Shown here: one piece after another, positions 24,908-37,090 of the stretch
Layout: the number at the start of each line of letters is the position of its first letter
How positions within the stretch are numbered: position 1 is the stretch's first letter
Assembly: GCF_028656955.1 (NCBI RefSeq)
Contig: NZ_JAMDGY010000010.1
Location: forward strand, 18,170 to 82,169
DNA length: 64,000 nucleotides
Source of the DNA: Pseudomonas fontis
GTDB taxonomy: Bacteria > Pseudomonadota > Gammaproteobacteria > Pseudomonadales > Pseudomonadaceae
Direction of reading: 5' to 3'
Translations under genes and position numbers: made by a program
Notes under the pieces: generated by a model
The model's database searches: none
Seen by the model: only the letters and a program-made list of their open reading frames with translations
Told to the model about the DNA's origin: nothing

Positions 24908-27622
24908 ATGGCCACTATCCACGTAGACGGCAAAGAGCTCGAAGTCAACGGCGCAGACAACCTGTTACAGGCGTGTCTGTCGCTAGGCCTCGACATCCCC
25001 TATTTCTGCTGGCACCCGGCGCTCGGTAGCGTTGGCGCTTGCCGCCAGTGTGCGGTCAAGCAGTACACCGACGAGAACGACACCCGTGGTCGTATCGTCA
25101 TGTCCTGCATGACCCCGGCCACCGATGGCAGCTGGATCTCCATCGAAGACGAAGAAGCCAAGGTGTTCCGCGCCAGCGTCGTCGAATGGCTGATGACCAA
25201 CCACCCGCACGACTGCCCGGTGTGCGAGGAAGGCGGTCACTGCCACCTGCAAGACATGACGGTAATGACCGGCCACAACGAGCGCCGCTACCGTTTCACC
25301 AAGCGTACCCACCAGAACCAGGAACTCGGCCCGTTCATCGCGCACGAGATGAACCGCTGCATCGCCTGCTACCGTTGCGTGCGTTACTACAAGGACTACG
25401 CCGGCGGGACTGACCTGGGCGTATTCGGTGCACACGACAACGTGTACTTCGGCCGCGTCGAAGACGGTGCCCTGGAGAGCGAGTTCTCCGGCAACCTGAC
25501 CGAGGTCTGCCCGACCGGTGTGTTCACCGACAAGACCCACTCCGAGCGCTACAACCGCAAATGGGACATGCAGTTTGCCCCGAGCATCTGCCATGGTTGC
25601 TCCAGCGGTTGCAACATCAGCCCGGGTGAGCGTTACGGCGAACTGCGCCGGATCGAAAACCGTTTCAACGGCTCGGTCAACCAGTACTTCCTCTGCGACC
25701 GTGGCCGTTTCGGCTATGGCTACGTCAACCGCGAAGACCGCCCACGTCAGCCGCTGCTCGCCGATGGCCAGAAGCTGAGCCTGGACGCCGCGCTGGACAA
25801 GGCCGCCGACATGCTGCGTGGCCGTACCATCGTTGGTATCGGTTCGCCGCGTGCCAGCCTGGAAAGCAACTTCGGCCTGCGCGAGCTGGTCGGTGCCGAG
25901 TACTTCTACTCGGGTATGGAAGCCGGTGAGCTGGAGCGCGTGCGCCTGGCCCTGCAGGTGCTCAACGACAGCCCGCTGCCGGTGCCGACCCTGCGCGACA
26001 TGGAAGACCACGACGCCGTCTTCGTGCTGGGTGAAGACCTTACCCAGACCGCAGCCCGTGTTGCCCTGGCCCTGCGCCAGTCGGTCAAGGGCAAGGCCGA
26101 AGCCATGGCCGATGCCATGCGCGTACAGCCTTGGCTGGATGCGGCCGTGAAGAACATCGGCCAGCACGCCATGTACCCGCTGTTCATCGCCAGCCTGGCT
26201 GAAACCAAGCTCGACGACGTCGCTGAAGAATGCGTACACGCAGCGCCAGATGACCTGGCCCGTATCGGTTTCGCCGTGGCCCACGCCATCGACCCGAGCG
26301 CCCCGGCTGTTGAAGGCCTGGACGACGACGCCCTGGCCTTGGCCAAGCGCATCGCCGACGCCCTGGTCGCGGCCAACCGTCCGCTGATCGTTGCCGGTAC
26401 TTCGCTGGGCTCCAAGGCCCTGATCGAAGCCGCCGCGAACATCGCCAAGGCCCTCAAGCTGCGCGAAAAAGCCGGCTCGCTGAGCCTGGTGGTTCCGGAA
26501 GCCAACAGCCTGGGCATGGCCATGCTCGGTGGCGAGTCCATCGACGCCGCCCTGGACGCCGTGATCGCCGGTAAAGCCGACGCCATCGTCGTGCTCGAGA
26601 ACGACCTGTTCAGCCGCGTTGCGGCCGCCAAGGTCGACGCTGCCCTGGCCGCTGCCAAGGTGGTGATCGTTGCCGACCACCAGAAGACCGCGACCACCGA
26701 ACGTGCCCATCTGGTCCTGCCGGCGGCCTCGTTCGCCGAAGGCGACGGCACCCTGGTCAGCCAGGAAGGCCGCGCCCAGCGCTTCTTCCAGGTGTTCGAC
26801 CCGACGTACCTGGACGCCTCGATCCTGGTGCACGAAGGCTGGCGCTGGATGCACGCCCTGCGTGCCACCCTGCTGAACAAGCCGGTCGACTGGACCCAAC
26901 TGGACCACGTCACCAACGCTTGCTCGATGGCCACCCCGCAACTGGCCGGCATCGTCAGCGCAGCACCGTCCGCCGCGTTCCGCATCAAGGGCATGAAACT
27001 CGCCCGTGAGCCGCTGCGTTACTCCGGTCGTACCGCCATGCGCGCCAACATCAGCGTGCACGAACCGCGTACCCCGCAGGACAAGGACACCGCGTTCGCC
27101 TTCTCCATGGAAGGTTACTCGGGCTCGGCCGAACCGCGTCAACAGGTGCCGTTCGCCTGGTCGCCGGGCTGGAACTCGCCACAGGCCTGGAACAAGTTTC
27201 AGGATGAAGTCGGTGGTCACCTGCGCGCAGGCGACCCGGGCACTCGCCTGATCGAGTCCCAGGGCGACAAGCTGAACTGGTTCGCCAGCGTTCCGGGCGC
27301 CTTCTCCCCGGCCCGTGGCACCTGGCAGGCGGTGCCGTTCTACCACCTGTTCGGCAGCGAAGAGAACTCCTCGCGCGCCGCTCCGGTACAAGAGCGCATC
27401 CCGCAGGCCTACGTTGGCCTGGCCAAGTCCGAAGCGGACCGCCTGGGTGTCAACGATGGCGCCATGCTCAGCCTGAACGTGGCTGGCCAGACCCTGCGTC
27501 TGCCGCTGCGCATCAATGAAGAACTGGGCGCAGGCCTGGTTGCCCTGCCCAAAGGCCTGGCCGGCATTCCGCCCGCCATCTTCGGTGCATCCGTCGAAGG
27601 CCTGCAGGAGGCAGCACAATGA
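24908..27622 (+). CDS. nuoG: NADH-quinone oxidoreductase subunit G
   Basis: The largest peripheral subunit. In the 904-aa product the N-terminal ferredoxin domain has [2Fe-2S] ligands Cys34, Cys45, Cys48 and Cys67. Then come [16 protein letters not shown] (N5, His-ligated) and [14 protein letters not shown] (N4). The extra N7 motif [14 protein letters not shown], with a fourth Cys before DRGRFGYG, is also present, as in E. coli. The rest is the molybdopterin-oxidoreductase-like domain, without cofactor. A 133-bp gap separates it from nuoF, the longest in the operon; it ends overlapping nuoH. Confidence 0.97.
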   Translation: MATIHVDGKELEVNGADNLLQACLSLGLDIPYFCWHPALGSVGACRQCAVKQYTDENDTRGRIVMSCMTPATDGSWISIEDEEAKVFRASVVEWLMTNHPHDCPVCEEGGHCHLQDMTVMTGHNERRYRFTKRTHQNQELGPFIAHEMNRCIACYRCVRYYKDYAGGTDLGVFGAHDNVYFGRVEDGALESEFSGNLTEVCPTGVFTDKTHSERYNRKWDMQFAPSICHGCSSGCNISPGERYGELRRIENRFNGSVNQYFLCDRGRFGYGYVNREDRPRQPLLADGQKLSLDAALDKAADMLRGRTIVGIGSPRASLESNFGLRELVGAEYFYSGMEAGELERVRLALQVLNDSPLPVPTLRDMEDHDAVFVLGEDLTQTAARVALALRQSVKGKAEAMADAMRVQPWLDAAVKNIGQHAMYPLFIASLAETKLDDVAEECVHAAPDDLARIGFAVAHAIDPSAPAVEGLDDDALALAKRIADALVAANRPLIVAGTSLGSKALIEAAANIAKALKLREKAGSLSLVVPEANSLGMAMLGGESIDAALDAVIAGKADAIVVLENDLFSRVAAAKVDAALAAAKVVIVADHQKTATTERAHLVLPAASFAEGDGTLVSQEGRAQRFFQVFDPTYLDASILVHEGWRWMHALRATLLNKPVDWTQLDHVTNACSMATPQLAGIVSAAPSAAFRIKGMKLAREPLRYSGRTAMRANISVHEPRTPQDKDTAFAFSMEGYSGSAEPRQQVPFAWSPGWNSPQAWNKFQDEVGGHLRAGDPGTRLIESQGDKLNWFASVPGAFSPARGTWQAVPFYHLFGSEENSSRAAPVQERIPQAYVGLAKSEADRLGVNDGAMLSLNVAGQTLRLPLRINEELGAGLVALPKGLAGIPPAIFGASVEGLQEAAQ

Positions 27623-28626
27623 CCTGGTTCACCCCCGAAGTGATCGATGTGATCATCACCGTGGTCAAGGCCATCGTCGTCTTGCTGGCGGTGGTGGTCT
27701 GCGGCGCGCTGCTCAGCTTCGTCGAGCGACGCCTGCTGGGCTGGTGGCAGGACCGTTACGGTCCGAACCGCGTCGGCCCGTTCGGCATGTTCCAGATCGC
27801 AGCCGACATGCTGAAGATGTTCTTCAAGGAAGACTGGAACCCGCCCTTCGTCGACAAGATGATCTTCACCCTGGCACCGGTCGTGGCCATGAGCGCCCTG
27901 CTGATTGCCTTCGCGATCATCCCGATCACCCCGACCTGGGGCGTCGCGGACCTGAACATCGGCCTGCTGTTCTTCTTCGCCATGGCCGGCCTGTCGGTGT
28001 ATGCCGTGCTCTTCGCCGGCTGGTCGTCGAACAACAAGTACGCCCTGCTCGGCAGCCTGCGGGCATCGGCGCAGACCGTGTCGTACGAAGTGTTCATGGG
28101 CCTGGCGCTGATGGGCATCGTGATCCAGGTCGGCTCGTTCAACATGCGCGACATCGTTGACTACCAGGCGCAAAACCTGTGGTTCATCATTCCGCAGTTC
28201 TTCGGCTTCTGTACCTTCTTCATCGCTGGCGTCGCCGTGACTCACCGTCACCCGTTCGACCAGCCGGAAGCGGAACAGGAACTGGCCGACGGCTACCACA
28301 TTGAATACGCCGGCATGAAATGGGGCATGTTCTTCGTCGGTGAGTACATCGGCATCATCCTGATCTCGGCGCTGCTGGTAACTCTGTTCTTCGGTGGCTG
28401 GCACGGTCCGTTCGGCATCCTGCCGCAAGTTCCGTTCCTGTGGTTCGCCCTGAAGACCGCGTTCTTCATCATGCTGTTCATCCTGCTGCGCGCCTCGATC
28501 CCGCGCCCACGCTATGACCAGGTGATGGACTTCAGCTGGAAGTTCTGCCTGCCGCTGACCCTGATCAATATGCTGGTGACCGCTGCGATCGTGTTGATGA
28601 ACACGCCAGCTGTTGCGGCCCAGTGA
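27619..28626 (+). CDS. nuoH: NADH-quinone oxidoreductase subunit H
   Basis: Membrane subunit of about eight helices lining the quinone chamber. The 335-aa product has the family segments [20 protein letters not shown] (about residues 35-54) and [20 protein letters not shown] (about 212-231) on the loops facing NuoB/D. ATG 27619 overlaps the nuoG stop. Confidence 0.98.
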   Translation: MTWFTPEVIDVIITVVKAIVVLLAVVVCGALLSFVERRLLGWWQDRYGPNRVGPFGMFQIAADMLKMFFKEDWNPPFVDKMIFTLAPVVAMSALLIAFAIIPITPTWGVADLNIGLLFFFAMAGLSVYAVLFAGWSSNNKYALLGSLRASAQTVSYEVFMGLALMGIVIQVGSFNMRDIVDYQAQNLWFIIPQFFGFCTFFIAGVAVTHRHPFDQPEAEQELADGYHIEYAGMKWGMFFVGEYIGIILISALLVTLFFGGWHGPFGILPQVPFLWFALKTAFFIMLFILLRASIPRPRYDQVMDFSWKFCLPLTLINMLVTAAIVLMNTPAVAAQ

Positions 28627-28637
28627 GGATTTGACCC

Positions 28638-29186
28638 ATGTTCAAATATATTGGCGACATCGTTAAGGGCACCGGCACACAGCTGCGCAGCCTGGTAATG
28701 GTGTTCTCCCACGGGTTCCGTAAACGGGACACCCTGCAGTACCCGGAAGAGGCGGTCTACCTGCCGCCGCGCTACCGTGGGCGTATCGTGTTGACCCGCG
28801 ACCCCGACGGCGAAGAGCGCTGCGTGGCCTGCAACCTGTGCGCCGTGGCCTGCCCGGTGGGTTGCATCTCGCTGCAGAAAGCCGAGACCGACGACGGCCG
28901 CTGGTACCCCGAGTTCTTCCGCATCAACTTCTCACGCTGCATTTTCTGCGGCCTGTGCGAGGAAGCCTGCCCGACCACCGCGATCCAGCTCACCCCGGAT
29001 TTCGAAATGGCCGAGTTCAAACGTCAGGACCTGGTGTACGAGAAAGAAGATCTGCTGATCTCCGGCCCCGGCAAGAACCCTGACTACAACTTCTACCGTG
29101 TTGCAGGTATGGCCGTTGCCGGCAAGCCGAAAGGCGCCGCGCAGAACGAAGCCGAGCCGATCAACGTGAAGAGCTTGCTCCCTTAA
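28638..29186 (+). CDS. nuoI: NADH-quinone oxidoreductase subunit I
   Basis: Ferredoxin-like subunit holding clusters N6a and N6b. The 182-aa product shows two 4Fe-4S motifs: [14 protein letters not shown] and [15 protein letters not shown]. An N-terminal amphipathic helix ([20 protein letters not shown]) fits against the membrane arm. Confidence 0.98.
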   Translation: MFKYIGDIVKGTGTQLRSLVMVFSHGFRKRDTLQYPEEAVYLPPRYRGRIVLTRDPDGEERCVACNLCAVACPVGCISLQKAETDDGRWYPEFFRINFSRCIFCGLCEEACPTTAIQLTPDFEMAEFKRQDLVYEKEDLLISGPGKNPDYNFYRVAGMAVAGKPKGAAQNEAEPINVKSLLP

Positions 29187-29195
29187 GGAAGAAAG

Positions 29196-29696
29196 ATGGA
29201 ATTCGCTTTCTATTTCGCATCCGGTGTCGCCGTGGTGTCCACCCTTCGGGTGATCACCAACACCAACCCGGTGCATGCCCTGCTCTACCTCATCATTTCG
29301 CTGATCGCCGTGGCGATGACCTTCTTCGCCCTCGGCGCGCCGTTTGCCGGCGCACTGGAAGTGATCGCCTACGCTGGCGCCATCATGGTGCTGTTCGTCT
29401 TCGTGGTGATGATGCTCAACCTGGGGCCGGCTTCGGTCGCCCAGGAGCGCGGCTGGCTCAAGCCGGGGATCTGGCTTGGCCCGGTGATCCTCGGTGCACT
29501 GCTGCTGGCTGAACTGCTGTACGTGCTGTTCAGCACGCAGAGCGGCGCCGGCATCGGCCACACCTCGGTCGACGCCAAAGCCGTCGGTATCAGCCTGTTT
29601 GGTCCTTACCTGCTGGTGGTGGAACTGGCCTCGATGCTGCTGCTCGCCGCAGCGGTAACGGCCTTCCACCTCGGCCGCAACGAGGCGAAGGAGTAA
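29196..29696 (+). CDS. nuoJ: NADH-quinone oxidoreductase subunit J
   Basis: Membrane subunit with about five helices. In the 166-aa product the segment [21 protein letters not shown] corresponds to the conserved TM3 that changes between helix forms in the pumping cycle. It starts 10 bp after nuoI. Confidence 0.97.
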   Translation: MEFAFYFASGVAVVSTLRVITNTNPVHALLYLIISLIAVAMTFFALGAPFAGALEVIAYAGAIMVLFVFVVMMLNLGPASVAQERGWLKPGIWLGPVILGALLLAELLYVLFSTQSGAGIGHTSVDAKAVGISLFGPYLLVVELASMLLLAAAVTAFHLGRNEAKE

Positions 29697-29700
29697 TCAC

Positions 29701-30005
29701 ATGCCTGCTATTCCTCTCGAACATGGCCTGGCCGTCGCCGGTATCCTGTTCTGCCTCGGCCTAGTCGGCCTGATGGTGCGTCGCAACATTCTTTTCGTGT
29801 TGATGAGCCTGGAAATCATGATGAACGCCTCTGCACTGGCGTTCATCGTGGCGGGCAGCCGCTGGGGCCAGCCGGATGGACAAGTGATGTTCATCCTGGT
29901 GATCAGCCTGGCAGCCGCCGAGGCCAGTATCGGCCTGGCGATCCTGCTGCAGCTGTACCGTCGCTTCCACACCCTCGACATCGATGCAGCCAGTGAGATG
30001 CGCGG

Positions 30006-30009
<4 letters not shown>
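29701..30009 (+). CDS. nuoK: NADH-quinone oxidoreductase subunit K
   Basis: Small three-helix subunit, MrpC-like, with conserved Glu in [11 protein letters not shown] and [12 protein letters not shown] that belong to the proton path. The 102-aa length is standard. Its stop overlaps the nuoL start (ATGA). Confidence 0.98.
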
Positions 30010-31859
<1,850 letters not shown>

Positions 31860-31898
31860 TATGAATCTTGCGACTTTGCGAAAGGAATTGAGCCCGTC

Positions 31899-33431
31899 AT
31901 GATTTTGCCTTGGCTGATCCTGATCCCCTTCATCGGCGGCCTGCTGTGCTGGCTGGGTGAGCGCTTCGGCGCCACCCTGCCGCGCTGGATTGCGCTGCTG
32001 ACCATGTCCCTGCTGCTTGGTATCGGCCTCTGGCTGTGGGCCAACGGGGACTACACCCTGGCCCCTGCTCCAGGTGCTGCCCCGCAGTGGGCCTATGAGT
32101 TCAAAGTGCTCTGGATCGAGCGCTTCGGCATCAGCCTGCACCTGGCCCTCGACGGCCTGTCGCTGCTGATGATCCTGCTCACCGGCCTGCTCGGTGTGCT
32201 GTCGGTCCTGTGTTCCTGGAAAGAGATCCAGCGCCACGTCGGCTTCTTCCACCTCAACCTGATGTGGATTCTGGGCGGCGTGGTCGGTGTGTTCCTGGCC
32301 CTGGACCTGTTCCTGTTCTTCTTCTTCTGGGAAATGATGCTGGTGCCGATGTATTTCCTCATCGCGCTCTGGGGTCACAGCTCCTCGGACGGCAAGAAGA
32401 CCCGGATCTACGCAGCGACCAAGTTCTTCATCTTCACCCAGGCCAGCGGCCTGATCATGCTGGTGGCCATCCTCGGCCTGGTACTGGTCAACTACGGCAA
32501 CACCGGGGTAATCACCTTCGATTACACCCAGCTGCTCAAGGCTGACCTGCCAGCCGGTACTGAATACCTGCTGATGCTCGGCTTCTTCATCGCCTTCGCG
32601 GTCAAGCTGCCGGTAGTACCGTTCCACTCCTGGCTGCCGGATGCGCACGCCCAGGCACCGACCGCAGGTTCCGTCGACCTGGCCGGTATCCTGCTGAAGA
32701 CAGCGGCCTATGGCCTGCTGCGTTTCGCCCTGCCGCTGTTCCCGAACGCCTCGGCCGAGTTCGCCCCGATTGCCATGACCCTGGGTCTGATCGGGATCTT
32801 CTACGGTGCCTTCCTGGCCTTCGCGCAAACCGACATCAAGCGCCTGATCGCCTTCTCCAGCGTTTCGCACATGGGCTTCGTGCTGATCGGGATCTACTCC
32901 GGCAGCCAGCAAGCCCTGCAAGGCGCGGTGATCCAGATGCTCGCGCACGGTGTGTCGGCAGCTGCACTGTTTATCCTCAGTGGCCAGCTGTACGAGCGCC
33001 TGCACACCCGTGACATGCGCCAGATGGGCGGCCTGTGGCATCGCATTGCCTACCTGCCAGCCATCAGCCTGTTCTTCGCGGCCGCGTCGCTGGGCCTGCC
33101 GGGTACCGGCAACTTTGTCGGCGAGTTCCTGATCCTGATCGGCAGCTTCGTCAGCTCGCCATGGATCACCGCCATCGCCACCACCGGCCTGGTATTTGGT
33201 TCGGTGTACTCGCTGATCATGATCCACCGTGCCTACTTCGGCCCGTCGAAGTCGGACGAAGTGCTGGCTGGCATGGATTCGCGTGAAATGATCATGGTAC
33301 TGGGCCTGGCTGGCCTGCTGATCCTGCTGGGCGTCTTCCCGCAGCCGTTCCTGGACACTTCCGCCGCCACCATGAGCGGTGTGCAGCAGTGGCTCGGCTC
33401 CGCCTTCACTCAACTCGCTTCGGCCCGGTAA
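31899..33431 (+). CDS. nuoM: NADH-quinone oxidoreductase subunit M
   Basis: Second antiporter-like subunit, 510 aa and about 14 helices. [19 protein letters not shown] carries the conserved Glu of TM5, and [19 protein letters not shown] the conserved Lys/His region of TM7-8. AAAGGAATTG lies upstream of ATG 31899; the 39-bp gap after nuoL is free of signals. Confidence 0.98.
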   Translation: MILPWLILIPFIGGLLCWLGERFGATLPRWIALLTMSLLLGIGLWLWANGDYTLAPAPGAAPQWAYEFKVLWIERFGISLHLALDGLSLLMILLTGLLGVLSVLCSWKEIQRHVGFFHLNLMWILGGVVGVFLALDLFLFFFFWEMMLVPMYFLIALWGHSSSDGKKTRIYAATKFFIFTQASGLIMLVAILGLVLVNYGNTGVITFDYTQLLKADLPAGTEYLLMLGFFIAFAVKLPVVPFHSWLPDAHAQAPTAGSVDLAGILLKTAAYGLLRFALPLFPNASAEFAPIAMTLGLIGIFYGAFLAFAQTDIKRLIAFSSVSHMGFVLIGIYSGSQQALQGAVIQMLAHGVSAAALFILSGQLYERLHTRDMRQMGGLWHRIAYLPAISLFFAAASLGLPGTGNFVGEFLILIGSFVSSPWITAIATTGLVFGSVYSLIMIHRAYFGPSKSDEVLAGMDSREMIMVLGLAGLLILLGVFPQPFLDTSAATMSGVQQWLGSAFTQLASAR

Positions 33432-33438
33432 GAGCGCT

Positions 33439-34908
33439 ATGGACCTGACGATTCAACACTTTATCGCGCTTGCGCCGCTGCTGATCACCAGTATCACGAT
33501 TGTCGTGGTGATGCTGGCCATCGCCTGGCGCCGCAATCATTCGCAAACCTTCCTGCTGTCGACCATAGGCCTGAACCTGGCCCTGCTGTCGATCATCCCG
33601 ACCCTGAAAGTCGCACCGCTGGCGGTCACCCCGCTGCTCACCGTGGACAACTTCGCCTGCCTGTACATGGCGTTGATCCTGGTGGCCACCCTGGCCTGCG
33701 TCACCCTCGCCCACGCTTACCTGGGTGATGGCGGCAAAGGCTACCCGGGCAACCGCGAAGAGCTGTACCTGCTGCTGTTGCTGTCGGCACTCGGCGGCCT
33801 GGTGCTGGTGTGCGCGCAACACCTGGCGGGCCTGTTCATCGGCCTGGAGCTGCTCTCGGTGCCGGTCTATGGCCTGGTTGCCTATGCGTTCTTCAACAAG
33901 CGCTCGCTGGAAGCCGGCATCAAGTACATGGTGCTGTCGGCTGCAGGTTCGGCGTTCCTGCTGTTCGGTATGGCCCTGCTCTACGCCGACGCCGGAAGCC
34001 TGAGCTTCGATGGCATCGGCAAGGCACTGGCGGCCACCAGCATGCCAAGCCTGATGGCCCAACTGGGCCTGGGCATGATGCTGGTCGGCCTGGCCTTCAA
34101 GCTGTCGCTGGTACCGTTCCACCTGTGGACCCCGGACGTCTACGAAGGTGCTCCGGCACCGGTCGCCGCCTTCCTGGCCACTGCCAGCAAGGTGGCGGTG
34201 TTCGCGGTCGTGGTTCGCCTGTTCATGATCTCCCCCGCTGCCAGCAGCGGCGTGCTGACCACCGTGCTGTCGATCATTGCGGTGGCCTCGATCCTGATCG
34301 GCAACCTGCTGGCGCTGACCCAGAGCAACCTCAAGCGTCTGCTGGGTTACTCCTCGATCGCCCACTTCGGTTACCTGCTGATCGCCCTGGTGGCGAGCAA
34401 AGGCATGGCCGTGGAAGCCATCGGCGTGTACCTGGTCACCTACGTGATCACCAGCCTTGGCGCATTCGGCGTGATCACCCTGATGTCCTCGCCGTACAAC
34501 GGCCGTGACGCAGATGCACTGTACGAGTACCGCGGCCTGTTCTGGCGCCGTCCGTACCTGACCGCAGTACTGACCGTGATGATGCTGTCGCTGGCCGGCA
34601 TTCCGCTGACCGCAGGCTTCATCGGCAAGTTCTACATCATCGCGACCGGCGTCGAGTCGCAGCTGTGGTGGCTGGTCGGTGCCCTGGTAATTGGTAGCGC
34701 CATCGGCGTGTTCTACTACCTGCGCGTGATGGTCACCCTGTACCTGATGGAGCCGAACCTGCGCCGTCACGATGCCCCGTTGAACTGGGAACAGCGCACC
34801 GGCGGCGTCATGCTGCTGGCCATCGCGATCCTGGCCTTCGTGCTCGGCGTGTACCCGCAACCATTGCTGGACCTGGTGCAACATGCAGGCCTGCAGTTGC
34901 TCGGCTGA
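33439..34908 (+). CDS. nuoN: NADH-quinone oxidoreductase subunit N
   Basis: Third antiporter-like subunit, 489 aa, last gene of the operon. Family segments include [19 protein letters not shown] (TM5, Glu) and [19 protein letters not shown] (TM7-8). ATG 33439 ([13 protein letters not shown]) lies 7 bp after the nuoM stop. A strong terminator follows directly. Confidence 0.98.
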   Translation: MDLTIQHFIALAPLLITSITIVVVMLAIAWRRNHSQTFLLSTIGLNLALLSIIPTLKVAPLAVTPLLTVDNFACLYMALILVATLACVTLAHAYLGDGGKGYPGNREELYLLLLLSALGGLVLVCAQHLAGLFIGLELLSVPVYGLVAYAFFNKRSLEAGIKYMVLSAAGSAFLLFGMALLYADAGSLSFDGIGKALAATSMPSLMAQLGLGMMLVGLAFKLSLVPFHLWTPDVYEGAPAPVAAFLATASKVAVFAVVVRLFMISPAASSGVLTTVLSIIAVASILIGNLLALTQSNLKRLLGYSSIAHFGYLLIALVASKGMAVEAIGVYLVTYVITSLGAFGVITLMSSPYNGRDADALYEYRGLFWRRPYLTAVLTVMMLSLAGIPLTAGFIGKFYIIATGVESQLWWLVGALVIGSAIGVFYYLRVMVTLYLMEPNLRRHDAPLNWEQRTGGVMLLAIAILAFVLGVYPQPLLDLVQHAGLQLLG

Positions 34909-34925
34909 TTGCTGCTGCAACAAAC

Positions 34926-34954
34926 AACACCCCGCTTCGGCGGGGTGTTTTTTT
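34926..34954 (+). terminator. Terminator of the nuo operon
   Basis: AACACCCCGC-TTCG-GCGGGGTGTT followed by T's: a 10-bp stem with a UUCG tetraloop. Confidence 0.96.
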
Positions 34955-34975
34955 ATGGGCGGGAAACGGCTGGGC

Positions 34976-35254
34976 TCAGCAGCTAAGCTGCTCGGCAGGC
35001 ACCGGTTTCTGCTCCTGCGGTTTCAACGCCGCCTGGCGCAGGTCTGAACCCGCACGCGGCAAGAACACTTCCGGGTCGGGCATCCCGCTCGGCGACAGTT
35101 CATGGGTCATCTCGAATTCGGCACGTACCGCCCAGCCGCAGGCTTCGGTGGTGCACTGCAGGTACGCCACACGCAGGAAGATATGGCGGCCTTCGCTGGT
35201 ACGGATGCGCATACGGCTTTTACAGTGCGGGCAAACCAGTTTGTAAGTACTCAC
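34976..35254 (-). CDS. Ogr/Delta-like zinc-finger transcriptional activator
   Basis: The 92-aa product starts STYKLVCPHCKSRMRIRTSEG after the initiator, with CPHC and a second CTTEAC pair about 24 residues later, i.e. the CxxC...CxxxxC zinc site of the P2 Ogr/P4 Delta family. These proteins activate late-gene promoters of P2-type phages. The GTG start at 35254 is chosen because AGGGGG precedes it; a GTG at 35269 would put that site inside the gene. It faces nuoN tail to tail. The neighbours (CI repressor, holin, gpL) support a phage origin; whether it is active is unknown. Confidence 0.8.
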   Translation of the reverse strand: MSTYKLVCPHCKSRMRIRTSEGRHIFLRVAYLQCTTEACGWAVRAEFEMTHELSPSGMPDPEVFLPRAGSDLRQAALKPQEQKPVPAEQLSC

Positions 35255-35491
35255 ATACGCCCCCTGCACTTCCCGAACAGCAAACCATCTACGTAATTAC
35301 AAGTTGTTGAATCGTTATTCACCTGTAGGATGAAGGGAAAACAACTGAAGGATTTTTTCCTTTTTTGTTTGGATTTTCTCATCATTAGGACCATCTCCTT
35401 CCGGGTAGCAGTCAATGTTACTGAGCTTATTTACTCAATTTGAATATACTTTTACAAGACGCCAAGTAAATATCCGACAGGGATACGCAAA
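35255..35491. promoter_or_regulatory. AT-rich divergent control region between ogr-like and cI-like genes
   Basis: The 237-bp region is far more AT-rich than the surrounding genome, which points to foreign origin. It contains TGAAT-CGTT-ATTCA (35308-35321), AAGGA/TCCTT around a T run (about 35348-35362), and TGAG-N8-CTCA (35422-35437). Any could be a repressor operator; none is a known consensus. Confidence 0.4.
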
Positions 35492-35881
35492 ATGAGTGCG
35501 AGTGGGTTTGCTGCGGTGCTGACCCGCATGAAGATCGTGACTGCCTCCAGTACCGATTCCGGGCTTTCCAGTGCATTGGGCGTAAGCCCCCAAACCTTGA
35601 GCAGCTGGAAGGTACGAGACAGCGTGCCTTACTCGATTTGCATAGAACTGGCGCTACGCCACGGGCTCTCACTCGACTGGCTATTGCTGGGTGAAGGCCC
35701 TCAGTTGCGTGGCCAGCCGGCCCAGGCGTGTGTCAGCGAAGTGCAGTTGCTTGAGCAACTGCGCACCCTGCACCCACTCGACCTGCAGGCCATTACCCTG
35801 GCGGTGCAGGAAAAACACCGCCTGCGCGAACTGGAACAACAGGTGCAGGCCCTGAACCAGCAGTTGCACGCCAAGGCCTGA
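35492..35881 (+). CDS. Phage CI-type repressor, HTH domain protein
   Basis: The 129-aa protein has an N-terminal helix-turn-helix of the bacteriophage CI repressor class: SSALGVSPQTLSSWKVRDSV (recognition region, about residues 26-45) and GLSLDWLLLGEGP (about 61-73), the hallmark end of that domain. The C-terminal part (about 85-129) is a heptad-rich helix (RELEQQVQALNQQLHA), probably for oligomers, and there is no peptidase domain. It therefore cannot be cleaved in the SOS response like lambda CI. It is convergent with the holin gene (12 bp apart). Confidence 0.82.
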   Translation: MSASGFAAVLTRMKIVTASSTDSGLSSALGVSPQTLSSWKVRDSVPYSICIELALRHGLSLDWLLLGEGPQLRGQPAQACVSEVQLLEQLRTLHPLDLQAITLAVQEKHRLRELEQQVQALNQQLHAKA

Positions 35882-35893
35882 GCACCGCGGCGT

Positions 35894-36247
35894 TCAATTG
35901 CCACCGCGCAATCGCCGCACGATATCGCGCAGGTCCGTGCTGTCGACCCAGATCATCACCTTGATGCTGATCGGGATCACCACCACGGCGGCGACAAATG
36001 CGGCCACCCCCCGGTCGAGAAACGGCGCCATCGACAGCACCAGCGGCGAGAACAGATAGCCCACCCCCGCCGACAGGAACAACGAACCCAGGCGTTGCCA
36101 GGCCTTGAGCATGCTCCGGGTACTGGCCACCAGCCAGGCTCCGAGCACTGCACCGAACAGCGCATTGCCATCGACCGGCGGCATGAACGAGGCCAGGCCC
36201 AAGCCGACAAACAGGCTGGAAAGGCTGGCGCTGGTTGGCTCACTCAT
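35894..36247 (-). CDS. Putative phage holin
   Basis: The 117-aa product has about three to four hydrophobic segments (LFVGLGLASFMPP, ALFGAVLGAWLVAS, LGSLFLSAGVGYLF, GVAAFVAAVVVIPISIKVMIW) and a short basic C-terminus (RDIVRRLRGG). Size and topology match putative holins of P2-like Pseudomonas prophages and pyocins, which start with similar MSEP...GNALFGA sequences. The start overlaps the gpL-like stop by 8 bases, the P2 order L-(X)-Y. No endolysin or spanin lies next to it. Confidence 0.7.
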   Translation of the reverse strand: MSEPTSASLSSLFVGLGLASFMPPVDGNALFGAVLGAWLVASTRSMLKAWQRLGSLFLSAGVGYLFSPLVLSMAPFLDRGVAAFVAAVVVIPISIKVMIWVDSTDLRDIVRRLRGGN

Positions 36248-36587
36248 CGCCGCGCGCCCCTGACCGACACTCCACGATATGCAGGCCGCTATGCAATGCC
36301 TGGCGTGTGCGTACCCGTACGGCGCGCAGGTAGCTGCCGGTCAAGCGCGACTGACCGCCACTGGCGGACACATCGTCCAGACGCCGATAGCCCAACGCGC
36401 GCAGGTCCTTGCGCCAGTGTGCAAACAGTTGCCCGACATGGCGCACCGCGCCAAGCGCGGCAACTTCAAGGCGGGCATCGCTGACCTGCGCAGGCAGCTC
36501 GAGCTGCTCGCGCAGCGCGCCAAGATGGATACGCGGCCAAAACGGATCATGGCTGGCCAACCAGTGGCTGCATTTTCTGCTGTGCAT
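36240..36587 (-). CDS. P2 gpL-like head completion protein, shortened
   Basis: In P2, gpL (about 169 aa) completes the filled head. This 115-aa product keeps the N-terminal and middle pattern: DPFWPRIHLGALREQLELP, DARLEVAALGAVRHV, then HWRKDLRALGYRRLDDV and SGSYLRAV-like LTGSYLRAV. The usual C-terminal 50 residues ending in a TVELI-type strand are missing and replaced by a short tail. A good ribosome site (AAGGA) precedes ATG 36587. Likely non-functional for head building, or reused. Confidence 0.6.
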   Translation of the reverse strand: MHSRKCSHWLASHDPFWPRIHLGALREQLELPAQVSDARLEVAALGAVRHVGQLFAHWRKDLRALGYRRLDDVSASGGQSRLTGSYLRAVRVRTRQALHSGLHIVECRSGARGDE

Positions 36588-36621
36588 GGGGATTTCCTTT
36601 TCAGTAAAGGGTGCTGTGGCG

Positions 36622-36888
36622 CTACTGGAGCTTCAACAGGCCGTAGCGCAGCGCCTTGATGACGGCGGCGACCCGTGAACAGACGGCAAATTTCCTGAGG
36701 ATGTTGCCGATGTGGTAGTTCACCGTGGAGGCTTTGCAGCCGAGAATCGTGCCGATCTCCCAGGAGGTCTTGGCCAGGGCGCAGTAGTACAGGACCTGCT
36801 CTTCACGGGGCGTCAGGTGAATCGTGGCGGTACGCTCGATCGGGCCGCTCGCGGGGTTTCGCTTGGGGAGTTGGCTGGAAGCAATCAT
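36622..36888 (-). CDS. LuxR-type DNA-binding protein without sensor domain
   Basis: The 88-aa product consists of a short tail and a complete LuxR HTH: LTPREEQVLYYCALAKTSW (about residues 25-43), EIGTILGCKASTVNYHIGNI (about 44-63) and LRKFAVCSRVAAVIKALRYG. It resembles the C-terminus of LasR/RhlR-class quorum regulators but has no autoinducer-binding domain. ATG 36888 is the first ATG before the domain; the frame is open upstream, but that sequence looks non-coding. It is 34 bp upstream of the gpL-like gene in the same direction, so it may head a luxR-gpL-holin operon. Confidence 0.78.
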   Translation of the reverse strand: MIASSQLPKRNPASGPIERTATIHLTPREEQVLYYCALAKTSWEIGTILGCKASTVNYHIGNILRKFAVCSRVAAVIKALRYGLLKLQ

Positions 36889-37090
36889 GGTGTGCACTAC
36901 GTGAATGGGAATGCACAAACCATACGAAGCGCAGTGGCAAGCGGGCCAGCGACGGCACTTGTAGAGAACGCGGCTACAAAAGCAGGTAACAAAAACCTGC
37001 ACCCTCCTGGGCAACGACAGGCGTGCTCCGACGCCGACTTCGTGCGTCTGATGGTTCATGTCCGCCAGTCGCAGCCGTTGGAGTTGTACG

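Noticed and set aside
34976..36888. R-type pyocin (tailocin) cluster
   Set aside because: No tail sheath, tube, baseplate or fibre genes are present; only regulators, a holin and a gpL-like gene.
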